Shown: piece by piece, positions 10,530 through 18,408 of the stretch
Position numbering within the stretch: position 1 is the first letter of the stretch
Layout of the letters: every line of letters begins with the position of its first letter
NCBI GenBank assembly: GCA_003640385.1
Contig: RCAB01000801.1
Span: 1-18,408 of the forward strand
Reading direction: 5' to 3'
Source of the DNA: Setaria digitata
Taxonomy: Eukaryota > Nematoda > Chromadorea > Rhabditida > Setariidae
DNA length: 18,408 bases
The notes under the pieces: generated by a model
Told to the model about the DNA's origin: nothing
What the model saw: the letters and a program-made list of their open reading frames with translations, nothing else
Database searches by the model: none
Made by a program: the position numbers and the translations under genes

Positions 10530-11496
10530 AAATTTTGCAAAAAATTCAACCCATTCCCACAAATATCAGCTGGCATAGTTCATCAAATGACATTGGTATT
10601 AAGATACAAATAGAGAATAGGCTGGATTGTTTTGCGAAGAAGTGAGCTCTGCAGCCGCAGTTAGAAATGTAATAATTGAAAATCAAATGAAGAAAGTAAC
10701 TTTTCTTTCATGCAACCAACTGCTGGCATTTCCAAATCTAAAGTGCGATGAATAAAAGAAAATAGATTAATTGCGAAAACAACACATTGTTTGTACTGCA
10801 TCATTTCCTTTTTACTTTATATCACAAAAAGATTTTTATTAATTTTAATCCATAAGCAAACATATATATATATATATAATAACAAAAGATGAAAAAGAGA
10901 CCCACAATATAATAATTCAGCTGCCAAAAAAAAAAAAAAAAAAACAGAAAATTCAAACATCTCTTCTGATATATAAAAATCAGTCAAGTTTCCCTAATGA
11001 TTTCATAATCCTAAAATCGAAATAGGACAAAATTGATAAAGCTGATCCATTTCAATTCAAAGAATAGTGATAAAATGGGACAAANCCTAAAATCGAAAGA
11101 GGACAAAATTGATAAAGCTGATCCATTTCAATTCAAAGAATAGTGATAAAATGGGACAAAAAAAAAGGTATATTTTCATCGGGAAAACAAAATTAGTAGC
11201 CAATGCAAACATATGACCGTGGTGAAAATGCTTGCTGAGTTCACCAAAATTCATAAGCAAACGTAATCGATGAGCTTGCCATCCATGACTTGTCTAAGCT
11301 AACGACTTGTTAGCATGTCTAGGAGGAATTTGTTTACAGCCATCTGCCCATCGCCATGTATCATACGTTGCCGAATAATCTGATTGTTTCCGGTTACCGA
11401 TTTTCAATACTTAATCATACAGCAATTGAAAGGCTGTCCTCAAGAAATAACATGAACCGTCAAGAATTTAGTGAATCGAAAAATTTTTAACATATT
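10530..11496. other. Intergenic between rhotekin-like gene and ARPC3
   Basis: About 1 kb with a (TA)n tract at 10861-10878, an 18-A run near 10927-10944, the duplicated 75-bp block around the N at 11085, and a small perfect hairpin, GCTAACgacttGTTAGC, near 11296-11312. No exon was recognised. Confidence 0.55.
11010..11160. repeat. 75-bp direct duplication flanking a single-N gap
   Basis: 11010-11084 and 11086-11160 are identical except for AATAGG versus AAGAGG, and the N at 11085 separates them. This pattern is typical of two contig ends that overlap but were not merged. It is probably one copy in the real genome. Confidence 0.95.
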
Positions 11497-12132
11497 TCAA
11501 GTCCTTTTCCCACTGTCAGTTGTTTGTTCCAAAATTGATTGCTTTGTAATGGTAATATATTCGAGTGAAGCAACCGTCAACAATGAAATCCATCTTTCCA
11601 ATGCTTTAAAGCTATCTGCAGCAAATGTAAACTTTCGTCCAGTCCTGAAAATTGGAGATAATTACCAAAGGTTTTCTCACTACATTTTAAATTTGAGTCG
11701 GATTTAAATATCTCTAAGAGCGCTATTTATTACTATTAACGGAAGGATGGTCAACAGCCAAGGAGGAATAAGAGTTAAGCATTTCGTATTTACTTTAGAA
11801 TTGTTCAGGATACCGAGGAGTATATTCTAAGAAAGTGAGATTTTTACCACACAACAACAAATGGAGTATTCAATATCACTGTTACTTGTGAAATATAACC
11901 TACACAAATCAAGATTAATGTAATTTCATAAGTCATAGATGGCCACGTACGTTTTTAAAATGATTTCAAAAGAATATGATCGCTTTGTTGCATTATCGTC
12001 ACATAATTCCATATAACAATCTTCCAAAATCAGGATTATACATGGTGCTTCAACACCGACATTTTCGGGTTGATTGAATAAAAACAATAAATTAGCTTTT
12101 AATATGCCATGTAACGTTCTCCAACGTCCATC
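11497..12132 (-). other. Pleckstrin-homology domain exons
   Basis: Two exons, 12132-11951 and 11644-11497, joined in phase 2 (AC plus G gives Thr), encode most of a PH fold: strand RWRTLHGILKANLLFLF, strand CIILILEDCYMEL, strand SYSFEIIL, strand KFTFAA and the C-terminal helix DSFKALERWISLLTVAS. The first PH strand (FGILQFR) comes from the preceding exon. The protein ends 18 residues after the helix, so unlike vertebrate rhotekin it has no long tail. Confidence 0.8.
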
Positions 12133-15100
12133 CTATAATTAACCTTCTATAACTATAAACATTAGACAGTGTCTGCTAACTGTCTTAAGATTCACTAAAA
12201 TCCTCGAAATTTTTCTTTTCCGCTGTTGAAAATACTGAATGGTCTTTTACTTACTAGGGCTTCTAAATTGCAGTATCCCAAAAACAGCTTTCAAATGAGC
12301 CTTCTGCAAATAAAAAACTACCAACTACACTAGTAAAATGTTACATTATATTTATTTACTGATTGAAATTTTATTTCATGAAATGTTTAAAGAATTCTCT
12401 AAATTTGAGCATCATTCTTTACATTCGTTTGGATATGCAAAGGAACCACTGCGACAGAATGAGAGAAATGATTGCTCTAACATTTAAAGTCTATTTCAAT
12501 TCACTGGAATGTACCTTCTCTAATTGTTTCAACAGCAAGGAAGCTTCTGAAGTTATTCATCCCTTCCCTAGGTAAAGTGAACATTGCTTTCTTTGAGAAA
12601 TGAGATCCTAATAACACTGATACTTTGAATTAAATGCTAAATATATTTCTATAAATTTTACGCATCAAGTCATTAAAAACCACAAATTTAAAGCTTTCTC
12701 AATTTCAATTCCTGGAATCTCACTGAACGAAAAATGATGTATTCAGCTCCTAACTTAATTTCAGCATCGCTTCATACATTAATCATTGCTTAATTTCAGC
12801 ACTGCTTCATGCATTAATCATAGCAAGTATTTTGAAAATTTCGCCACTCGACAAAAACGACAAAAAACCTACTTGTAACAGAAAAAGGGTACCCGACAGC
12901 TTTGTTTCATATGAATCATCTGTGCACAACTGCGCAAGCGCCCGTCCATTCACTAACATCCAGTTTTTCTGAAATTAGTCACAAACTAAAACGTACACGA
13001 TGATAACTAATATGATTAATGTATATGAAAAAAAGAATTATAATATATATTAAATAGTCTATATTAACTTCATAATTTCATAACAGTCTAATATTTCCGC
13101 GAAAAATTTAACGGACTTATCGTAATTTTATGGTTTTTTAAAATATTTCAATTTTACCAATAACTGAGAGCTTTACTGAGAACCCATTTTAGCATGTCCT
13201 TATCGTTTTACACGATGTAATAGCTTTACTGTAGTCAGATCAAGTGCTGATTCGCTAAAAATGAGATCAGAATAAATTTCCAAACTCACTCGAGCAACAC
13301 ACTTCGGAGAATATCAAGAAGGCCCGTAGAACTCCCCGACTTACCTTACCAAACAAGTAAACACCGTGGATTTGAATCAAGGATTTATGACTAGGACCAC
13401 CGTAAGTAAAATTTCATTATAAGAAATTTTTGAACTACTGCAGCTTAGTAACGATGAAATGCTTAAATTGACAACACTTCGGAAGGGAATATGAAATATA
13501 TGGCGAAGTGGTAGTTCAAATCGGACAACAGCGATTGAGAGCATTAGACCTTGGGCGTTAGACTTGGTGTTATTCAATGATCTCTTTGCACGTAAGATTT
13601 ATCAATCAAATATATCATTAAAACAAAAAAAAAAAACACTCATAAAGTCACCTTAAATCACCTTAAATCAATTCCTTGAAATCTCAAATGGTTCTAGAAA
13701 GGAAACAGTATTCACTTCCCCTCATCCATTGTTGCCCTAATCATTGGCTGCTGCCGTCATCAAACTGAAAATTCAAAATTTAACAACAGTTGAATATTAA
13801 AAGAAAATGACAAGATGATATAGACAAAGAATAATAACGAAAAAGCATACGGTGCATAATTTCCTAAAAGTTGATTGGAAGAGTATGCGATTATTGAATC
13901 ATAAAATGTGAGGAGTAAACGAGACAGAAAAGAAATTCAACAAGAAACGTCACGCAAAATGCAGCAAAAGCTTGCAAAAAGTCTATATGGTAGGAGAGAG
14001 AGTACTCAAAGGAATATCTGATCAAGTATCAACAAACTGAATGAAGAAAACAAGCATTAATTAAAAAGGGAAAGAAAAATTGAACATGCAATAAGCGTAA
14101 GTAGCGGAAAAGGTGATCAGACTCCAGACAGCATGCAGCAAGTGGGAAAAAGCATGCAATAAGTAGAGGAATTCATCCTATTAATGAATGCAAGAAAGAG
14201 TTGTTGGAAAAACGACGAACTGAAATGCAGTGAATGTAAACGATGAAAAGGCATGCAGTGAGTACGGAAAAAGCATGCAATAAATAAGATTAGAATGAAC
14301 GCAGCAAAAAATGTCTCAATACGAATAAGCTAAAGTAAGAAAGCGCGTACAGTAAATGACAAAGCATGCAGTAAATAAAAGTAGGCAATTTCGTCGTATA
14401 AATCAATGCAATAAGTGCTAGCTAGTATCAAAAAAAGCAGTCGAAAAAACGCCATCCACATGAATTGAGTATGCACGTTACAAACATTAAAGCACATGCA
14501 GTGACAAAAAAAGCATGCAATATATTTTTGATGGGATCAATAATTTTTACAAGCACTAAGTTTCAATGACAAAAAACAGTAGCACAAAGAAATGCATGCA
14601 ATGAGCAACGAAACAATGAAAAGTATGTAACAAAAAAGCATGCAATAAATCGAAAAGCAGCAGCATCCTGCAAAACAAGTTCGTGTATTAATGAGAAAAA
14701 ATGAGCGTGCTCTGGTCAAGTACCAAAAAATGTATAAAATAAAGAAACACATGCAGCAAGTGGGAAAAAGCATGCAATAAATAATACAGGAAGGAATGGA
14801 ACAAAAAAAAGGCAGCAAAAAATATGATACGATCCCTGGAATACAAATGCAGTAAATAAAATTAAGTAATTTTGCTTCTCAAAAAAAATATATCGGATAA
14901 GAAGAGAAATCAAATAAAAAGCATTCGACAAATTAGCAATATTGAACAGCTCATGCAAAAAAATTAGTGTATAAATAAAGAAAATTTATATCAACGAAAA
15001 TCAAAAATCAAATAAAGGAAAGAAATTCTTTCGCAACAAAATAGAAAATATTTCTATTTGATTCCTTTCCCTCACTTTTTCAGATACCTGCAAAAAACAC

Positions 15101-16433
15101 CCAAAGTAAATTTTTCCAGGGTTGATACAAAATAACTTCCGTTGTTTGTTCAGAAAATTACCTCTGGAAATGCAAAAAGTGTAAAAGGGCGTTTCTGGAA
15201 GAAAAGGCTCTTCAATACACTTATAAAGTCGGTACCAACTTTAATTAACAAACACATTAACTGCCTCAAAGCACAATAAAAATTGACGATCGAGCAGTAG
15301 CAAATTACATCTGTTGGTCATTTCGAAGTTGGTACCAAACAGTGAATCAAAAAATAAATATTTCATATGATACAAAGCAGGTGAGAAAAAAACTGACTAT
15401 TAATTACTGCTAGGAATCTAGTATTTTCAGTGTGAAAACACCATAAACTTTGATGAAAAAAACTCTCACGTTATTTTTTGAGTGCTTCAGGGCAAATGTG
15501 AGAAGCAATTGTGCTAAGATTTTAACAAATTATGCTAAATCATTGAAATAAGATTTGGTCTATAAACAAAAATATGAACAGCAAATTACTTAATGAAAAA
15601 AAAGGAGTGGTACAATTGTCATGAATTTTAGAAAATGGTGTTCTGAAGTAACAATAATACAACTCCAACAAATTACAAAAATATGAGAGACAGTGGTAAC
15701 AAAGATGCAAACTTATAAGTAAAATATTTTTTACATAAAATTAGTAGTGAAGTGAAAAGAAAAGAGTCAGGACTAACTAACGTCAGCAGCAAAATAAAAG
15801 TGTAGAAAAATTTAAAAAACAAATAAGTAAGTAAATAGAACGGAAATGTTAAACACCACTGCAACTGAATTCTGGATAAATCTAACGCTTAGTGTTAAGA
15901 GCATTTAAAGTAACTTTCACTAATCCGACAAAAATTCGAGCCTGAACAGTTTCAAAATTGCTTAAGAAATGGCCCTAGTACTGCATCTGATGCCGTATAC
16001 AAGCTATTCTCATGGTTAATTAATCATTTCTATCTCCTGCTATCAGAATTCAGTTGTAATACGAAAAATAAATAAATAAATAAGTGAATAAAGGAGCTAA
16101 TTAAAAGACACAATTTCTTTCCTCTTTCCATTTTTCTTTTTGCTCTTTTTTACTTTTCTTTTTTCATTTCTCTCTTTTCATCTTTTTTCCTTTTCTTTTT
16201 TCTCATTTTTTTGTTTCATTTTTTACCTTTTTTTCACTTTCTTCTATTACGCTTTTCTTTTTTCTTTATTTCTTTGCTTTTTCCTTTTTTTTCTTTCTAA
16301 AACTTTTCCAACCTGCTTGTCGCTGCTTTTTACGATGCATATTTCATCGGATACAGAATGGAAAATAACTGGAACACGCAGCAACAGCTTAACCGCATGA
16401 GGAAGGCCAGACAGTGATAAATTTTCGACTGAC
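11497..16433 (-). CDS. Rhotekin-like Rho effector, 3' exons with C-terminal PH domain
   Basis: Exons in transcript order are 16433-16313, 15194-15162, 13693-13662, 13390-13345, 12968-12873, 12718-12684, 12546-12515, 12448-12423, 12303-12255, 12132-11951 and 11644-11497 (TGA). Phases agree at every join except the one into 12132. Rhotekin-family proteins bind Rho GTPases and have a C2-like region and then a PH domain. The PH part is clear: WRTLHGILKANLLFLFNQPE resembles rhotekin WAQVHGVLKGTNLFCYRQPE, and the closing helix FTFAADSFKALERWISLL has the invariant PH Trp. The C2-like part is suggested by HAVKLLLRV and FTLFAFPENHLRFQ. Several exons are tiny (26-49 nt) and rest on phase agreement plus short matches such as PLHIQT. 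Canonical splicing into 12132 shifts the frame by one, while starting two bases earlier, after AT, restores it. An anillin-type or other PH protein is the alternative. The PH call is sure; the family and the microexons are less so. Confidence 0.62.
12754..12823. repeat. Two tandem 35-bp units
   Basis: 12754-12788 and 12789-12823 both begin CTTAATTTCAGCA and differ at about four positions. They lie in the short intron between the 12968-12873 and 12718-12684 exons of the rhotekin-like gene, so they look like a recent local duplication. Confidence 0.9.
13651..13670 (-). repeat. Tandem 10-bp repeat creating two 5' splice sites
   Basis: CCTTAAATCA occurs twice in a row on the plus strand. On the minus strand each copy ends TTTAAG followed by gtga, so the small exon 13693-13662 has two consecutive donors 10 nt apart. 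Only the first (exon end 13662) keeps the frame. Use of the second brings a TGA into frame. Confidence 0.7.
14085..14957 (-). repeat. Degenerate tandem array rich in TGCATGC (RBFOX-type motif cluster)
   Basis: CATGCA on the plus strand, meaning TGCATG in the minus-strand transcript, starts at 14085, 14132, 14153, 14252, 14274, 14365, 14495, 14514, 14595, 14639, 14750, 14771 and 14952. Several are paired about 19-22 nt apart, and pairs recur about every 100-130 nt, so the array has decayed from a tandem repeat. The best-kept unit occurs near 14132 and 14750, with 31 identical bases. It lies inside the intron 15161-13694 of the rhotekin-like gene. UGCAUG is the established binding sequence of RBFOX/FOX-1 splicing regulators; function here is inference. 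Confidence 0.85.
15162..15194 (-). other. 33-nt in-frame microexon of the rhotekin-like gene
   Basis: Bounded by a strong cttttcttccag acceptor and a GAG-gtaatt donor, it codes KRPFTLFAFPE in phase 0/0, so inclusion or skipping both keep the frame. It lies upstream, in transcript order, of the TGCATGC cluster. The peptide fits the region of the rhotekin C2-like domain that reads NVLFAEAGPDFELRL. Confidence 0.55.
16114..16297. repeat. Long polypyrimidine/polypurine tract
   Basis: About 185 bases that are almost all T and C on the plus strand (A/G on the minus strand, the coding strand of the surrounding gene), in the intron just downstream of exon 16433-16313. The 86-codon plus-strand ORF in it is mostly Phe, Leu and Ser and is an artefact of composition. 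An AATA repeat (16065-16092) precedes it. Confidence 0.85.
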
Positions 16434-16499
16434 CTGAAAGAACCCATTTATCACAACTAATTGAATAGTCAAAATTGCGCTTCAAGATAATATACTCAC

Positions 16500-17605
16500 C
16501 TTAAATGAAGAGATATTGAGAGCTCCCCACAAGTTCTAATCTGCGGCGCTTCACCTGTCTTTCGTTCAACACGGTCACGGGCGCCTCTGGCACCAGTCGA
16601 GGACATGGATTGCAGCTTTTTGCGCGGCCGTGTATTCAGGTGGTGTCAGGAGATGATGCCCGTAGCGAGTGCAAAAACCTGGAACATGTATTAGTAACAT
16701 TTTTTTAATTTTTCAATTTTCTCCAGTCCCAATAAGCCAAGTATGACATTTGGAGAAAAAAAATGAAAAAAAAGGCAAATAATTTAATAATATTTACCGT
16801 CCTGCTTGTGGAGTTTTGATGCATGAATTCGCCACCCTTTAACTGGACCGAACTGCCTCTTACAGATGCCGCGCACTAAAAATTGAACTCGTCATCATAC
16901 GGAAAAATTACTTTCTTGAAGATTGAATTTTTTCCTAACTTTGTGAAGGGAGTAAGCTTTTTCGAATCAAGGAAGTTTGATTCAAGTAAAAAAATAAAGC
17001 TTGTGATGTAACAGCGAAAAAATTAAACAAAATTTCTACCAATCTTGATATCCTCAACTTCTCGAACAATCGTGTACTGCCCTGACTGTGGCGCTTTCAG
17101 CTCTTTTCGGAGCTGTTCCGGAAGTTCTGCAGGATGAAATTCTTCCGGTTACGGCGCCTCATCCAGTGGACTGTCATCACATCACCCTCAATCTGCTGAA
17201 GTGTTAATTTTTTTATAGTCAATTGCTAAATAGCTTAAGCAAATTCAAATCCTTATTTTATTACCCGTTAAAAAATATATTGCTGTTGATAATAGCTTAC
17301 AGGACGAGTCCGCGGAATATTCCCTTCGGTTCCGCAGCATTACTTATCTGATTTCCATTGGTGCTGCCGGACCTCAGCTTTTCTTCATCTTCATCATCGT
17401 CTTCCGGCAGAGGGGTGCTTTGCCTCCTGCACATTAAATGTCGGTACCGGTTCCTCTACCAGTTCTTCGTCTTCCTCAGCCCACCCTTTTTCCATTTCGT
17501 TCTGGACATTTTGCCCCTCAAATTCCGCCAACCTCCTCTCCATCTCCTCCAAGCGCATTAGCGGCGCACTTTCACGCCAAAAATAATTAGGATTATTAAT
17601 TGCTT
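16500..17605 (-). pseudogene. Upstream exons, probably of the rhotekin-like gene, with a stop and two frameshifts
   Basis: Four exons in transcript order: about 17605-17301, 17170-17040, 16875-16798 and 16678-16500. Borders are GT-AG, phases agree throughout, and the last donor (TTTAAG-gtgagt) joins exon 16433 in phase 2. They code an acidic coil (RLEEMERRLAEFEGQ, then PEDDDEDEEK), then ELPEQLRKELKAPQSGQYTI, FGPVKGWRIHASKLHKQD and YTAAQKAAIHVLDWCQRR, and end GELSISLHLR, which resembles the rhotekin GRVCISDLRI strand. Three breaks interrupt the frame: an extra base at the G run 17412-17415, TAA at 17149-17151, and an extra base at the G run 16579-16581. Clean splice sites, open codons around each break and higher GC than the flanks suggest a real gene, so assembly errors or a very young pseudogene are both possible. 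The first exon's 5' end is unresolved; the first ATG is at 17558. Confidence 0.55.
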
Positions 17606-17622
17606 GTTAATTATTTAATCTG

Positions 17623-17927
17623 CACTCTTGAAATCAACACAAAATAGCCATGACACTATATTCTTATATTATGCTCAAAAGAATTCCCAAAATAATCATG
17701 CGACTTTGGTTGCTCATTTCTGTTATCAAAACACAGCTTTAGAACGAAAGCAAAAAAGCGAAACAAATAACCAACCTGTTCTCTTCCTGCTATGTATTCC
17801 TGTAATCCATGTTGCACTACAGGATCCACTTCCAACTAACCAAAGTCGCATGATTATTTTGGAAATTATTTCGAGTACAATATGACAGGAATAAGTGTCA
17901 TGGCTAATTCTGTTGATTTCAAGAGTG
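17623..17927. mobile_element. Foldback (MITE-like) element with ~90-bp inverted arms
   Basis: The left arm 17623-17711 begins CACTCTTGAAATCAACA. The right arm 17838-17927 is its reverse complement at roughly 80% identity, including a perfect stretch CCAAAATAATCATGCGACTT. A 126-bp loop separates the arms. No coding capacity and no clear target-site duplication were seen, so it is either an old non-autonomous element or a local inverted duplication. The 85-codon plus-strand ORF across it is not a gene. Confidence 0.75.
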
Positions 17928-18288
17928 AAGAAAATACCACAACAGATATTTCCTGAATTCCGGATTTGCTACTCTGCACGCGAACGACGTCTGTAATATG
18001 ATTAATGCAGAAATTTTTAAAAAATTCCATCCAAGCAGCACAACAGTTACGCATCGTGGACTGTAAAACTAAGTGACGAATAGAAGAACAAAATGAAAAA
18101 CCGCAACATATACCGACACCTTTGAGTAGTTCCACTGAAAATGTAACTTTCATCTACGTTCAAAAAGTTAAGTCTTTTAGATCACATTCTGCCACAGGTA
18201 GATGAACTTGCAAGAACTTTCTTCTCCCTTCGGCGATATTTCTTGCCTTGGATAAATTAAGACTCATATCACATGAAGACAACCTCAC

Positions 18289-18367
18289 TGCAAGATCGAT
18301 CTAATCAGTTTTTTCTCAAACAGCTTCCTTTGCCAATCATTCTGCAGTAATGATTTCTCCAGTAACA
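18289..18367 (-). CDS. Possible coding exon, charged helix
   Basis: Bounded by tataatacag on its 5' side and TTGCA-gtgagg on its 3' side, it is open for 25 codons: LLEKSLLQNDWQRKLFEKKL then IRSIL, phase 1 in and 2 out. The composition suggests an amphipathic or coiled helix, which would suit the N-terminal HR1-like region of a rhotekin, but no direct match can be claimed. Between it and 17927 other frames are open, with acceptor-like ttttacag near 18063, but none is convincing. Confidence 0.35.
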
Positions 18368-18408
18368 CTGTATTATATTTTTTTTTAACCTTTTTCACTT
18401 TTAGGTAA

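Noticed and set aside
10307..10576. Minus-strand ORF starting MPADICG, and a second MPA start near 10729, as the ARPC3 N-terminus
   Set aside because: Neither has a GT donor after MPA. The ATGCCG-gtaagt at 10467-10460 gives MPAYHS across a canonical intron.
12363..12575. Plus-strand ORF of 70 codons
   Set aside because: Antisense to two phase-consistent small exons of the rhotekin-like gene.
13377..13577. 66-codon minus-strand ORF (LSIAVVRFELPLRH) as a coding exon
   Set aside because: No good acceptor or donor in frame. The overlapping 13390-13345 exon in another frame joins both neighbours in phase.
14085..14957. CRISPR-like array
   Set aside because: Repeat units are degenerate, spacings are irregular, and the surrounding genes are spliced eukaryotic genes.
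14537..14958. Two overlapping minus-strand ORFs of 80-93 codons rich in Cys, Phe and Leu
   Set aside because: They are translations of the repeated TGCATGC array, with no splice phase or family features.
16140..16400. 86-codon plus-strand ORF of mostly Phe, Leu and Ser
   Set aside because: It reads the polypyrimidine tract and then the antisense of a better exon (16313-16433).
16500..16617. Separate start codon giving MSSTGARGARDRVERK as the true N-terminus of the rhotekin-like gene
   Set aside because: Not excluded, but the upstream exons join this exon in phase and look coding, so a frameshift within one longer gene explains more of the sequence.
17158..17196. Alternative acceptor cacttcag giving QIEGDVMTVHW at the start of the 17040 exon
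   Set aside because: It would put the upstream exon out of phase and reach a stop. The gatgacag acceptor keeps phase with both neighbours.

Overview
The window looks like AT-rich nuclear DNA from a nematode, most likely a filarial or related spirurine species. Genes are split into short exons by GT-AG introns with nematode-type acceptors (ttttcag, tttgcag, ttttag). Intergenic DNA is full of A/T runs and (TA)n or (TTA)n tracts, and no prokaryotic layout is visible. The species assignment is inference. Two single-N gaps (4749, 11085) mark it as draft assembly, and the sequence beside both gaps is duplicated. I built the exon models by hand from splice signals, phase agreement and family resemblance.

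Layout. 1-322: (TTA)n tract and A/T-rich DNA. 323-697 (+): weak two-exon gene fragment. 1906-5134 (+): four-exon gene for a 181-residue single-pass membrane protein that I do not recognise. It is followed by a convergent intergenic space holding a copy of a local repeat and a cluster of TTATCA (GATA-type) sites. 5873-7672 (-): five-exon gene for a diverged acyl-CoA-binding-domain protein with a charged C-terminal extension. 8826-10467 (-): six-exon gene for ARPC3, the p21 subunit of the Arp2/3 complex and the surest call here. 11497-16433 (-): many small exons ending in a pleckstrin-homology domain that resembles rhotekin. 16500-17605 (-): four better-than-average GC exons that join the rhotekin-like gene by splice phase but carry one stop codon and two +1 frameshifts. 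17623-17927: inverted-repeat foldback element. 18289-18367 (-): possible further 5' exon.

How the genes relate. The three minus-strand genes lie head to tail. Rhotekin-family proteins bind Rho GTPases and ARPC3 nucleates branched actin, so two neighbours touch actin control, but nothing in the sequence proves co-regulation. The most interesting signal is non-coding. One intron of the rhotekin-like gene (13694-15161) holds 13 copies of TGCATG on the transcribed strand in about 0.87 kb. This is the RBFOX/FOX-1 splicing motif, and the cluster lies directly downstream of a 33-nt exon whose skipping would keep the frame. I found no RNA gene, CRISPR array, virus or autonomous transposon.
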